A DNA stretch of 64,000 nt from Nocardia brasiliensis ATCC 700358. Its GTDB lineage: Bacteria > Actinomycetota > Actinomycetes > Mycobacteriales > Mycobacteriaceae. The notes beneath the pieces were generated by a model. The model ran no database searches. It was not told where the DNA came from and saw only the letters and a program-made list of their open reading frames with translations. The stretch spans positions 1,612,001-1,676,000 of the forward strand of contig NC_018681.1 in the NCBI RefSeq assembly GCF_000250675.2, in the 5' to 3' direction. The position numbers and the translations under genes were made by a program. Shown piece after piece: positions 43,353-52,559 of this stretch; within the stretch, counting starts at the first letter, position 1; each line of letters opens with the position of its first letter.

Positions 43353-44225
43353 TCAGAGGAACGCGCCGTTGATGAGATAGGGCCTCGGCTCGGCCATTCC
43401 CCGCAGCGCCAGATAGCCCTCCTGGAACAGGTCGAGGCGGGCCGCGAGCCCGACATCGATCGCCCATTCGTTGGCCGTGGTGATCGAGTTGACCATGATC
43501 GCGCCCGGTGCGGTGGCGAGCGCCTCCCACAACAGCTTTCGGGCGATGTCCGGATGCGCGGCGGCCAGGAGTTTCGTGTTGCCGTGCGCGTCGAGGTAGA
43601 CGTAGCCGGGTTCGGCGCGCGAGACGACGAGCCGGTTGGCGCCCAGCAGGTAGCCGTGATCGGGACCGTGCCCCACGCCGCGCACCTGCTGGTCGAGTCG
43701 ATCCATCCAGTCGAAGTCGTCGGTGGTGCCCTCTGCCAGCCCGGTTACGACAGGTAGCGCCGATCGGTCGACCGTGCCGATCATGCGCATCTGCGGGTGC
43801 AGCGAGAATCCGGCCAGCCGGTAGCGCCGGGTCGCGCCCGGGTGCCCGGATGCCGAAATCATCCCCGCGCGATCGCCCGCGTGCGCGAGCACCGCGTCCA
43901 TCAGCCGTTTGCCGATGCCGGTGCCCTGCTGGTCCGGCAGCACCGCGTACGACGCCAGATACCAGAGCTGATCGCGATTCTGCGACACCGCGAGGCCGAC
44001 CACCTCGTCATCACGCGTGGCGACCCAGCAGCCCGCCGGGTCCGCGGTCAGGAAATAGCGCAGCCGATCCGACCACTGCTTCGCCTCGGCCTCCGATCGC
44101 GGTTCCGGTTCCGGCTCGTTGACTCGCCGATAGTGCCGGTCCACTTCGAGAAATCCGAGGGCGGAAGCACGTTCCGCCCCCGGCACGTCCGTCGTGCGCA
44201 TGAGCCTGACCGCAACGGAGTCCAT
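43353..44225 (-). CDS. GNAT-family N-acetyltransferase
   Basis: 290 residues from ATG 44225. The acetyl-CoA-binding motif A is SYAVLPDQQGTGIGKRLMDAVL, with motif D-like LWYLASYAV before it. The C-terminal 150 residues form a second, degenerate acyltransferase-like half (ANRLVVSRAEPGYVYLD, GAIMVNSITTANEWAIDVG). Substrate unknown. The gene lies downstream of dcp (52 bp) and may share its transcript. Confidence 0.88.
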   Translation of the reverse strand: MDSVAVRLMRTTDVPGAERASALGFLEVDRHYRRVNEPEPEPRSEAEAKQWSDRLRYFLTADPAGCWVATRDDEVVGLAVSQNRDQLWYLASYAVLPDQQGTGIGKRLMDAVLAHAGDRAGMISASGHPGATRRYRLAGFSLHPQMRMIGTVDRSALPVVTGLAEGTTDDFDWMDRLDQQVRGVGHGPDHGYLLGANRLVVSRAEPGYVYLDAHGNTKLLAAAHPDIARKLLWEALATAPGAIMVNSITTANEWAIDVGLAARLDLFQEGYLALRGMAEPRPYLINGAFL

Positions 44226-44277
44226 GGCGGTCACGCTACCGATCGGCGGAAAACGGGGACACCGAATTTCCGTGCGC

Positions 44278-46332
44278 TCAGTCGGTGAGCCCCCGCCGGA
44301 CCAGCAGCGGCTCGATCTCCGGCGCCCGACCGCGCACCGCCGCGAAGGCGGCCATCGGATCGACCGAGCCGCCGCGCGCGAGCAATTCGCGCCGGAACAC
44401 CTCGCCCTTGTCGCGGATGGTGGCCGCGCCGTCGGTGAACCATTCGACCGTGTCCGCGTCCAGGACCTCGCTCCAGATGTAGGAGTAGTAGCCCGCCGCG
44501 TAACCGCCGGAGAAGATGTGCGCGAAATACGCTGTGCGGTACCGCGGCGGAATCGTCGCCATGGCCAAGCCCACCCGTTGCAAGGCCGCCGCTTCGAACG
44601 CCTCGGCGTCGGTGCCCGCCAGCGCGTCGGCGTCCGGCACCCGATGCCACGCCCAATCCAGCAGTGCCGCACCGAGGTACTCCACGGTGCGGAAGCCCGT
44701 GCCGAAACGCTCGGCTGCCGCCATCCGCTCGATCAGGGCCGCAGGCATCGGCTCGCCGGTCTCGATGTGCCGCGCGTAGTTCGCCAGGATCTCCGGCCTG
44801 GCCATCCACATCTCGTTGACCTGGGACGGGAATTCCACGAAATCCCGGGGCACCTCGGTACCCGCGAAGAACGGGTAGCGCACATCGGAGAACAGACCGT
44901 GCAGCGCGTGCCCGAACTCGTGGAACAGCGTCCGGACGTTGTCCCAGGTCAGCAGGGCGGGCTCGCCGCTGGGCGGTTTCGCGATGTTGAGGTTGTTGAC
45001 CACGACGGGGCGCTGGTCGAGCAGGTGTGACTGGCTGACCAGCTCGTTCATCCACGCGCCGCCGCGCTTCGAGGGCCGGGCGAAGAAGTCGCCGAGGAAC
45101 AACCCGAGCGGGGCACCGTCGGCGTCGAAGACCTCGAAGATCCGCACCTCCGGGTGGTAGCCGACGAGATCCTCGCGTTCGACAAGGGTTATCCCGTATG
45201 CCTTTTCGGCGGCGAAGAAGACGCCGTCGCGCAGCACCCGGTTCAGTTCGAAGTACGGGCGCAGCGCCTCGCCGTCGACCGAGAACTGTTCGGCCCGGAC
45301 CTTTTCCGACCAGAACTGCCAATCCCACGAGTGGAGTTCGTCGTTCGGCGGCGCACCGTTCGCCGCGCGCATCGTCGCGGCCAGCGCGGCGGCCTCGCGT
45401 TCGGCGTTGGCGACCGCGGGCGGCACCAGCTTCGCGAGCATCTCTTCCACCGCCGCAACGGTTTTCGCGGTTTGATCGGCCACCGCGTAGGCGGCGTGAT
45501 CCGGGTAGCCGAGCAGCGCGGCCCGCTCGGCGCGCAGGGCGGCGATCCGGACGGCGAGCGCGTGATTCGGCTCGTCCGCGCCGAATCCGCGGCCCAGTGA
45601 GGCCGTCATCACGCGGTGCCGGACGTCGCGGTTCTCCAGTTCGGCGAGCACGGGCTGATTGGAGACGTTCTGCAGGCGCAGCGCCCATGCGCCCGCGTGG
45701 CCGAGCGCCTGGGCGTGCTCGGCGGCGGCGGTGACGGCGGCGGGGGCGAGCCCGGCCAGTTCCTCGGTGCGGTCGAGCACCAGTGCGGCGGCGTTCGTCG
45801 AGGCGAGGATGTTCTGCCCGAATTCGGTTGCGGCGGTGGCCAGCTCGCTGTTCAGCTCGCGCAGCCGTGCTTGCTCGGTCGGGCCGAGGCGAGCGCCGGC
45901 CCGGACGAACCGGGTGTGGTACTCGGTCAGTAGCCGGGATTCCTCGGCGGTCAGATCGAGTTCGGCCGCGCGCTCGTGCAGCGATTCGACCCGTGCGAAG
46001 AGGGCCGGATCGAGATAGATGGCGTCCCGGTGTGCGGCCAGGCGCGGTGAGATCTCGGCTTCGATCGCGTCGGTGCCGGGGGTGGAATCCGAGGCGGTGA
46101 TATCGAAGAAGACGTTGGTCACCCGGGTCAGCAAACTGCCGGAACGCTCCAGTGCCACAACGGTATCGGCGAAGGTGGGCACCGTGTCGAGGGCCGTGAC
46201 GGCGGCGATCTCCGCGAGCTGCTCGGCCATGCCGCGGTCGAACGCGGGCAGGTAGTGCTCCTCGCGGATGAGGGCGAACGGAGGCAACTGGTAGGGCAGC
46301 GTGCTGCGCTCGAAGAACGGGTTGCTCGTCAT
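44278..46332 (-). CDS. dcp: M3-family oligopeptidase (peptidyl-dipeptidase Dcp-like)
   Basis: 684 residues, the usual Dcp/OpdA size. The zinc motif is FHEFGHALHGL (HExxH, about residues 469-473), with the third ligand Glu further on. It hydrolyses short oligopeptides in the cytoplasm. ATG 46332, 26 bp downstream of a TetR gene on the same strand, so it may be regulated by it. Confidence 0.95.
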   Translation of the reverse strand: MTSNPFFERSTLPYQLPPFALIREEHYLPAFDRGMAEQLAEIAAVTALDTVPTFADTVVALERSGSLLTRVTNVFFDITASDSTPGTDAIEAEISPRLAAHRDAIYLDPALFARVESLHERAAELDLTAEESRLLTEYHTRFVRAGARLGPTEQARLRELNSELATAATEFGQNILASTNAAALVLDRTEELAGLAPAAVTAAAEHAQALGHAGAWALRLQNVSNQPVLAELENRDVRHRVMTASLGRGFGADEPNHALAVRIAALRAERAALLGYPDHAAYAVADQTAKTVAAVEEMLAKLVPPAVANAEREAAALAATMRAANGAPPNDELHSWDWQFWSEKVRAEQFSVDGEALRPYFELNRVLRDGVFFAAEKAYGITLVEREDLVGYHPEVRIFEVFDADGAPLGLFLGDFFARPSKRGGAWMNELVSQSHLLDQRPVVVNNLNIAKPPSGEPALLTWDNVRTLFHEFGHALHGLFSDVRYPFFAGTEVPRDFVEFPSQVNEMWMARPEILANYARHIETGEPMPAALIERMAAAERFGTGFRTVEYLGAALLDWAWHRVPDADALAGTDAEAFEAAALQRVGLAMATIPPRYRTAYFAHIFSGGYAAGYYSYIWSEVLDADTVEWFTDGAATIRDKGEVFRRELLARGGSVDPMAAFAAVRGRAPEIEPLLVRRGLTD

Positions 46333-46358
46333 GGGAAAACTCTATGCCGCCGCGCGCA

Positions 46359-46970
46359 CTACCTGGCTTCGCCGGCGGCGGGCCTACCGGTGGCGACGCC
46401 GCCGAGAAAGGTGCGGATGGCATTGTCGGCGATCACGTGCTTGGGCACATTCGCCTGCTGGGCCGTGGTGGCGGCGACGTAGAGGTGCGCGTTGAAGATG
46501 CCTTCGACCCATTCGGTGGGCAGGTCCGGATCGAGTGCGCCATCGGCTTGCGCGGCGGCGATCAGGGCGCGCAGCGATGCGTCGCTGGTATCGCCCCAGT
46601 GCGGATTGCCGGTGAAGCGACCGGGATCGGTGAAGAGGAAGACCACGTGGTCGGCGACTTCGACGAAGGAGCGCAGCAGGTAGATGAGGTGGTCCAGGGG
46701 CGAGCGGGTGCCGTCGTTCGCGGCGCGGGCGATCGTGTCGATGGTCTGCAACGCGTCGAGGAGGACGGCGTCGACGAGATCCTGGCGCTCGGGGAAGTAG
46801 CGGTGCAGCGTGCTGCGGGACACCTTGGCGCGTTCGGCGATATCGCTCAGTGCGGCGGTGAAATCGCGCGCCCAGACCGTGAGGGCCGCGCTCATGATGG
46901 CGGTCCGGGTGCGGGTGCGCGGGCCGCTCGACGCTGTCGATCGCGCGTCTGCCGTCCCGCTCCTGACCAT
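46359..46970 (-). CDS. TetR-family regulator
   Basis: 203 residues. HTH in ALSDIAERAKVSRSTLHRYFPER (about residues 39-61). Effector domain with aromatic-rich helix SFVEVADHVVFLFTDPGRF. Divergent from the hydrolase at 47051; a GACATCGATGTC palindrome inside the hydrolase promoter is a plausible target. dcp follows on the same strand. Confidence 0.9.
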   Translation of the reverse strand: MVRSGTADARSTASSGPRTRTRTAIMSAALTVWARDFTAALSDIAERAKVSRSTLHRYFPERQDLVDAVLLDALQTIDTIARAANDGTRSPLDHLIYLLRSFVEVADHVVFLFTDPGRFTGNPHWGDTSDASLRALIAAAQADGALDPDLPTEWVEGIFNAHLYVAATTAQQANVPKHVIADNAIRTFLGGVATGRPAAGEAR

Positions 46971-47014
46971 GGCGGAACAGTAGCATCCAGATCGGCGAGA
47001 TGAGACATAAGGTG

Positions 47015-47043
47015 TTGTTAATGAGACATCGATGTCCTATTTT
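47015..47043 (+). promoter_or_regulatory. Promoter with operator palindrome for hydrolase gene
   Basis: TTGTTA (47015-47020), 17-base spacer and TATTTT (47038-47043). The perfect palindrome GACATCGATGTC (47025-47036) lies in the spacer. The start codon is at 47051, only 7 bases after the -10 element, and no ribosome site exists, so the mRNA should be leaderless. The divergent TetR protein is the obvious candidate ligand. Confidence 0.65.
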
Positions 47044-47050
47044 GATAGTC

Positions 47051-48010
47051 ATGCGACGTAAAAGGATCCTGATGTTCGCGGGTGCGACGGTCTCGCTCAG
47101 CTTGCTGGCCTGGCTCGCGCTGCGCGACACCGCCCCGGTCGGCCACTTCACCTCGGCCGCGGGCCGGGATCAGTTCTTCACCGCGTATGACCGGGCGATG
47201 CGTGACCTGCCCACGCCGAACGCGACCTTGGATCTGCGCACCGACTACGGCGTGGTCCGGATGTACCGCTTCGACGGGGCGAACCCGTCCGAACCGCCGC
47301 TCGTGCTGCTGCCCGGCCATTCCGCGTCCTCGCCGATGTGGGCCGCCAACCTGCCGTCACTGCGGAAGCTGCGCACCGTCTACACCGTCGACCTGCTCGG
47401 CGAGCCGGGCGCGAGCATCCAGGACCGGCCGATCGACAGTCAGCGCGACCAAGCCCGCTGGCTGCATCAGGCCTTGGCGGGACTGCCCGAGCCGAGGGTG
47501 TACCTGTTCGGGGTCTCGATCGGCGGGTGGACCGCGACGAATCTCGCGATCCACCAGCCGGAGAAGATCGCCGGGGTGATCGCGCTGGATCCGGCGATGA
47601 CCTTCGCGTCCATGCCGATCGAGACGATCCTGCGTTCGATTCCCGCCTCCGTGCGCTGGTTCCCGAAGAGCTGGCGCGACTCCTTCAACAGCTGGACCGC
47701 CGGCGGTGCGCCGGTCGAGGATGTCGCGGTCGCCGACCTCATCGAGTCGGGTATGCGGCACTACGCCAGGAAACTGCCGGCGCCCGAGCAGTTCACCGAC
47801 GACCGATTGCGCAGTCTGACGATGCCGTTCCTGGTCATCCTCGCGGGCCGGTCGGTCATCCACGACGCCGCCGCGGCGGCGCGGCAAGCCGAGGCCACGC
47901 TGAGCAACGCGACGGTGCGCCGCTACGACCAGGCCAGCCACGCGATCAACGGCGAATACCCGGACGAGATCGCTGCCGACACCGCCGCGTTCCTCGACGC
48001 GCACCGGTGA
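47051..48010 (+). CDS. Membrane-anchored alpha/beta hydrolase
   Basis: 319 residues from ATG 47051. N-terminal single hydrophobic anchor (ILMFAGATVSLSLLAWLAL). The hydrolase core has LLPGHSASS, nucleophile Ser in FGVSIGGWTA, Asp in GRSVIHD and His in ASHAINGEYP. It is likely an esterase or thioesterase facing outward, or anchored on the membrane. Divergent TetR at 46359 presumably controls it through the palindrome at 47025. Confidence 0.87.
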   Translation: MRRKRILMFAGATVSLSLLAWLALRDTAPVGHFTSAAGRDQFFTAYDRAMRDLPTPNATLDLRTDYGVVRMYRFDGANPSEPPLVLLPGHSASSPMWAANLPSLRKLRTVYTVDLLGEPGASIQDRPIDSQRDQARWLHQALAGLPEPRVYLFGVSIGGWTATNLAIHQPEKIAGVIALDPAMTFASMPIETILRSIPASVRWFPKSWRDSFNSWTAGGAPVEDVAVADLIESGMRHYARKLPAPEQFTDDRLRSLTMPFLVILAGRSVIHDAAAAARQAEATLSNATVRRYDQASHAINGEYPDEIAADTAAFLDAHR

Positions 48011-48020
48011 TCCGGCGCGG

Positions 48021-49199
48021 CTACTCGGCCGCGAGATCGGCCTGCGGTCGTGGCGGCCGGATGATGAAGCGCCGCACCACCGGCTCGACGATGCGCGCGC
48101 CGATGGGTCCGAGGATCGCCATCAGCAGCACGTAAGTGGTGGCCAGGGCGGCGAATTCGGCGGGCAGCGCGCCGGCGGCCACGGCCAGGCCGGCGATGAC
48201 GATGGAGAACTCACCGCGGGCGACGAGCGCGGTCCCGGCGCGGGCGCGGCCGAGGGTGGTGGCACCGGCCCGCTTGGCGGCCCACCAGCCGGTGGCGATC
48301 TTCGTCGCGGTCGTCACCACCGCGAGCAGCACGGCCCAGCCGAGCACCGGCGGAATGCTCGCCGGGTCGGTGGACAGGCCGAAGAGTACGAAGAACATCG
48401 CGGCGAACAGGTCGCGCAGGGGTTCGAGAATCTTCGTCGCGCTGTGCGCGGTGGAATCCGAGATGGCGATGCCGAGCAGGAACGCGCCGACCGCCGCGGA
48501 CACCTGCACCGCCGAGGCGATGCCCGCCACCAGCAGCGCCGCGCCGAGCAGCTTGAGCAGGAACACTTCCCGGTCGTCACTGGCGACGACGGCGGAGACG
48601 TACTTCCCGTAGCGCAGCGCGATGACGAGCACGATGGTGACCGCGATGAGCGCGATGCCGAGCGTCTTCAGGCCCGCGAGCAGGCCGACGCCCGCCAGTA
48701 CCGCCGTGAGCACCGGCAGATACGCGGCCATCGCGAGATCTTCGAACACCAGGATCGACAGGATCACCGGTGTCTCCCGGTTGCCGAGGCGGCCGAGGTC
48801 GTTCAACACCTTCGCGACGATGCCCGAGGACGAGATATAGGTGACCCCGGCCATCGCGATCGCTCCGGTCAAGCCCAGGCCGAGGCCGAGGGCGACGATC
48901 ACCCCGGGGGTGGCGTTGAGCGCGATATCGAGCAGTCCGGCCGGCCAGGATCTGCGCATCCCGGTCACCAGCTCGGCGGCCGTGTACTCCAATCCGAGCA
49001 GCAGCAACAGCAGCACGACGCCGATCTCGCTGGCGAGATGGATGAATTCGTCCACCTGATGCAACTCGACCAGACCGCCGGTGCCGAACACCAGCCCGCC
49101 GAGCAGGTACAGCGGAATCGGCGACAGGCCGATCCGGGCCGCGATCCGGCCGAGCACGCCGAGCCCGAAGAAGACTGCGCCCAGCTGGATGAGCGCCAT
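48021..49199 (-). CDS. CPA2-family K+(cation)/H+ antiporter, KhtU-like
   Basis: 392 residues from ATG 49199 (GAGGG seven bases upstream; ATG 49220 in frame is an alternative giving 399). About 12 membrane helices of the KefB/CPA2 type (VVLLLLLLGLEY, TYISSSGIVAKVLND, EDLAMAAYLPVL; FFVLFGLSTDPASI). Preceded closely by a cytosolic TrkA_C protein. This two-gene arrangement is that of KhtTU, which exports K+ in exchange for H+ and is controlled by the TrkA_C subunit. The symbol is withheld because subunit identity is inferred from arrangement. Confidence 0.88.
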   Translation of the reverse strand: MALIQLGAVFFGLGVLGRIAARIGLSPIPLYLLGGLVFGTGGLVELHQVDEFIHLASEIGVVLLLLLLGLEYTAAELVTGMRRSWPAGLLDIALNATPGVIVALGLGLGLTGAIAMAGVTYISSSGIVAKVLNDLGRLGNRETPVILSILVFEDLAMAAYLPVLTAVLAGVGLLAGLKTLGIALIAVTIVLVIALRYGKYVSAVVASDDREVFLLKLLGAALLVAGIASAVQVSAAVGAFLLGIAISDSTAHSATKILEPLRDLFAAMFFVLFGLSTDPASIPPVLGWAVLLAVVTTATKIATGWWAAKRAGATTLGRARAGTALVARGEFSIVIAGLAVAAGALPAEFAALATTYVLLMAILGPIGARIVEPVVRRFIIRPPRPQADLAAE

Positions 49200-49224
49200 T
49201 GCGGTTCCCTCGATCACCATCGGC

Positions 49225-49719
49225 TCACCCGTCCGTCAGGATCTCGGCGGCGGCGTCGAGGCCCTCGTCGGTGCCGACGACGACGAGCAGGTCGCCCGCG
49301 GTGAACGTGAAATCCGGTCCGGGGGAGGGCTGCACCTGACCGGCGCGCATCACGGCGACGGTGGAAGCTGTTGTCCGGCTGCGCATCTCGGTCTCGCCGA
49401 GGGTGCGTCCGTCGTAGGGGGAGCCGCCGATGATCGGCATCGTCCTGGTCTGCACCCCGGCCATGCCGCGGTGTTCCTTCAGCAGTTGCGACACCAGTTG
49501 CGGGGCACCGAGCAGGTTGGCGAGGACGCCCGCTTCCTTGGCGGTCAGCGGTATCTGGACGGTGGTCTCCGGATCGCCGAGTTTGGTGTAGATCAGGTCG
49601 ATGGTGCCGTCACGGTGTTCGACGACGCCGATGCGACGGCCCAATTTCGTCAGCGGAAACTCTTTTCGCACACCGATTCCCGGCAGCGATGTCACCTCTA
49701 TGTTCACTGCAAACCCCAT
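49225..49719 (-). CDS. TrkA_C-domain regulatory subunit, KhtT-like
   Basis: 164 residues (GTG 49707 is an alternative start). An N-terminal KhtT-like domain (LPGIGVRKEFPLTKLGRRIG, DGTIDLIYTK) is followed by a TrkA_C fold (TVAVMRAGQVQPSPGPDFTF then GDLLVVVGTDEGLDAAAEI). In Bacillus the related KhtT gates the antiporter KhtU in response to nucleotides; here it directly precedes the antiporter gene, so they should form one complex. Confidence 0.88.
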   Translation of the reverse strand: MGFAVNIEVTSLPGIGVRKEFPLTKLGRRIGVVEHRDGTIDLIYTKLGDPETTVQIPLTAKEAGVLANLLGAPQLVSQLLKEHRGMAGVQTRTMPIIGGSPYDGRTLGETEMRSRTTASTVAVMRAGQVQPSPGPDFTFTAGDLLVVVGTDEGLDAAAEILTDG

Positions 49720-49797
49720 CCGATCCTGACCGGTACCTTACCTTTTCTTTACCTTTGGTACCAAACGGGACGACGGGGGCGGGCCGCTTCCGCGGAT

Positions 49798-50196
49798 TCA
49801 CTCGGCGGCGGGCACCGCGGTCTCGTGCACCGAGCGCCACAGATAGCCGTGGTCGGCGACGAACAGGATGGCGGTGACCAAACGGCGGGTGCGCAACCCG
49901 GCCATGCTGTTCTCCGCGACGAAGCGGACGGTGACGATCTTGCCGCTGTGCGCGAGTTCCTCGAAGTCGGTGACCTCGATTTCCAGGCCGGGCTGGCTGT
50001 TCTTCGCCGACCACACACCGGCGAGCAGAGTGTCCCGGTCGACCACCTGGCCGACCGTGGTCACCGCGGAGAACGTGTCGTGCAGCGCGTTGGCGAACCG
50101 GTCGAACACCTTGGGCGGTGCGTTCGAACTCATCCATTCGGCGAGATCGAAGTGCAGGGCGGCGACCACGTCGGCCAGGTGGGGATGTGCGGACAT
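49798..50196 (-). CDS. NTF2-like (DUF4440/SnoaL-type) protein
   Basis: 132 residues. Compact alpha+beta cone: helix LADVVAALHFDLAEWM, FANALHDTFSAVTTVG, and strands GKIVTVRFVAE, GLRTRRLVTAILFVADHGYLWRSVHE. The fold is used by small isomerases, cyclases and binding proteins; no catalytic residues can be named. The gene stands alone, divergent from nothing. Confidence 0.7.
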   Translation of the reverse strand: MSAHPHLADVVAALHFDLAEWMSSNAPPKVFDRFANALHDTFSAVTTVGQVVDRDTLLAGVWSAKNSQPGLEIEVTDFEELAHSGKIVTVRFVAENSMAGLRTRRLVTAILFVADHGYLWRSVHETAVPAAE

Positions 50197-50264
50197 CAGC
50201 GGCGGATCTCGATCTCGGTAGCGCGGTCGGGTTCGCTCCGGAGATCATATCCAGCGCGGTCGCC

Positions 50265-52499
50265 CTACGTGTCGGCGCCGACCAGTGCGGTGGCCGGCTC
50301 TTGCACCGGCGTCTCCGGCGGGGTGTCCAGGTCGCGGCGACGCGAGCGGTAGTACTGGAGCACGCCGATCCCGGCGAGGCCGAGCAAAGCCGTCCCGATG
50401 CTGATCTGCCACCCCGGCGGGCGCCAGGTGATGGTCAGTTCGGCGTTGCGGGTGCCCGCCGGCAGGTCGGCGGCGAGGAAGGTCTTCGCGACGGCGGCGG
50501 TCGGAATCTCCTGGCCGTTCAAGGTGATCCGATACCCCGGCCAGGCGAGCCGGGCGAACACGACCCGGCCGCCGTTCGCGGAACTCACCGTGGCCCGGCT
50601 GGTGTAGTCACCGTCGGCGATCGAGGTGGCGCTGACGCCGGCCGCGGTGGCGGCGATCGCGCCGTTGCGCGCGGGCTGCGCACCGGGCACGCGTTCCAGG
50701 ACCGAGATGTAGCGCTCGTGGCCCGGGTAGTCGACCCACCGCCAGCCGTTGGGCGCGGGCGAGTTACGCGCGTCCGGGTACTGGGCCCGGTGCAGCACAA
50801 CGCGATCGACCTGCATCAGGTCGACGATCGTGGTGCCGGTGCTCGGTTCGGTCTCGAAGGCACGACGGAACGCGTCCGGGCAGGTGCTGCCGTCCCATGC
50901 CATGCACAGCACCCCGGCGAACGGCGCATGGCCGATCGGGGTGTACCCGTTGACGTAGCGGGACTGCAGATTCTTCGCGTAGTTGCCGATCGCGAGCGAA
51001 CTGTACGCACCGGCGAGCGAGCGGTCCTGCGGGCCGAGCACCGCGCGGTCGGCGAGTTGCAGTGTGAGACCGTCGAAATCGGGGAAGGCCGCGGTCATCT
51101 CGGACCGCCGCTCGGGGAAGTTGTAGGACATCGGCGTCTCGGGTGCACTGCGCACCTGGGCATAAGCGATGGGGAACATCACGAAGATGGCCAGCGTGCA
51201 CGCCAGTGCCGGTCCGCGGTTGCGCAGCAGCCACAGTGTCGCGGCGCCGACCGCGAGCACCACCGCGGCCGCGAGCAGATGCCGCAGCACCAGTGCGGGA
51301 GCCGCTGAGAACGAGCGCACGAACAGCAGCGCGACCAGCACGGCGGCGGCCGCGCCGCGCCGCCGCCAGGACGTGAAAGTGCCGTGGCGGCTGAGCAATA
51401 CGCAGACCAGCACGAGCAGCGCGATGGCGAGCATGGGCAGCACGCGCGCGGGCCACCGCAGCGGGCCGACCGCGCCGGGCCCGGCCGTCCACATCAGCAT
51501 GGCCGCGGCGAAGATCGCGATTCCACTGAAATCACGCGCGGAACGCGCCGCCGCGTGCCAGGCGATGAAGGCCAGCGCGGGAATCAGGAACCACGCGATG
51601 TAGACCATCGGCAACGGCTGCACATGCCCCCACCACGCGGTGAACGCGGGCGTCGTGCTCGGCAGGCTCGCGTTCAACGACTCCGACCAGGGCACGGTCA
51701 GGAACGGATCGTTGTGGATCTTGGCGTTACCCCGCCAGGTCACCTGCGAGGAGAGGATGCCGGGCAGATTGGCCGCCATGGCTGCCAGCGCGGCGCACCC
51801 CGCCGCCGCCATCAGCCGCAGCGACGGTCCCCATCGGCGCTGGTGGATGACCTCGCCGACCACGACGGCGGCGATCATCAGACCGGCTTCGACTGCGGGA
51901 AAGGCGTATTGGACGGTCAGGGTCAGGTACAGGAAGACGAAGACCGGGATCGGGCCGCTGCGTCCGCGCGCGTAGTACACCGCCGAGGCCCAGGCGTGCA
52001 CGAGCCACGCGGTGGCGGTGTGCGAGGTCATCCAGCTCGCCTGGTCGAAGAACAGGAACCAGCCACTCAGGGGGAAGGCGATACCGGCCAGCGCCGCCCA
52101 CGGGGCGTGCGCACCGTAGGCCCGGCAGATCCGGAACACGCCGAGCGCGGCGATGATCGAGAAGATCAGCTTCACCATCGTGGCGTACACGGCCAGGTTG
52201 TCCATCGAGGGCGCGAGCAGGTGCACCAGCAGCTGGGGCGGGTTGTAGAGGCCGGCTTCCTCCAGGGAGTAGTTGCCCGCCATCCATTCCCACGGCACCA
52301 GCGCGGGGAAGCGTCCCTCACGCAGGTGCGTGCCGAGGGCCACCCACATCGGCGCGTACTGCGCCTCGGTGTCGTCGGTGTAGTAGTGCCGAGCGTCGGC
52401 CAGCAGGACCGCCGCATACCCGGCGATCACTCCGACTACGGTTACCGCTCCCCAGATTCGCGTGTCTTTCCGCGACGCGTCCACCGCAGTTGCTCCCAC
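50265..52499 (-). CDS. YfhO-family polytopic membrane protein
   Basis: 744 residues. About 11-12 membrane helices in the first 430 residues (AVTVVGVIAGYAAVLLADAR start), followed by a long outward-facing C-terminal domain and one last helix (IGTALLGLAGIGVLQYY) before a basic/acidic tail. The DDTEAQYAPMWV motif after the first helix is the Asp-rich loop of GT-C glycosyltransferases and YfhO proteins that use polyprenyl-linked sugars, in line with cell-wall or teichoic-acid-like glycosylation. The substrate is unknown. Confidence 0.85.
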   Translation of the reverse strand: MGATAVDASRKDTRIWGAVTVVGVIAGYAAVLLADARHYYTDDTEAQYAPMWVALGTHLREGRFPALVPWEWMAGNYSLEEAGLYNPPQLLVHLLAPSMDNLAVYATMVKLIFSIIAALGVFRICRAYGAHAPWAALAGIAFPLSGWFLFFDQASWMTSHTATAWLVHAWASAVYYARGRSGPIPVFVFLYLTLTVQYAFPAVEAGLMIAAVVVGEVIHQRRWGPSLRLMAAAGCAALAAMAANLPGILSSQVTWRGNAKIHNDPFLTVPWSESLNASLPSTTPAFTAWWGHVQPLPMVYIAWFLIPALAFIAWHAAARSARDFSGIAIFAAAMLMWTAGPGAVGPLRWPARVLPMLAIALLVLVCVLLSRHGTFTSWRRRGAAAAVLVALLFVRSFSAAPALVLRHLLAAAVVLAVGAATLWLLRNRGPALACTLAIFVMFPIAYAQVRSAPETPMSYNFPERRSEMTAAFPDFDGLTLQLADRAVLGPQDRSLAGAYSSLAIGNYAKNLQSRYVNGYTPIGHAPFAGVLCMAWDGSTCPDAFRRAFETEPSTGTTIVDLMQVDRVVLHRAQYPDARNSPAPNGWRWVDYPGHERYISVLERVPGAQPARNGAIAATAAGVSATSIADGDYTSRATVSSANGGRVVFARLAWPGYRITLNGQEIPTAAVAKTFLAADLPAGTRNAELTITWRPPGWQISIGTALLGLAGIGVLQYYRSRRRDLDTPPETPVQEPATALVGADT

Positions 52500-52559
52500 G
52501 AGCGCCAGATCGTATTCGCACGGAGGGAACGGGGCAAGAATCCGGACAAAGACGGCCGT

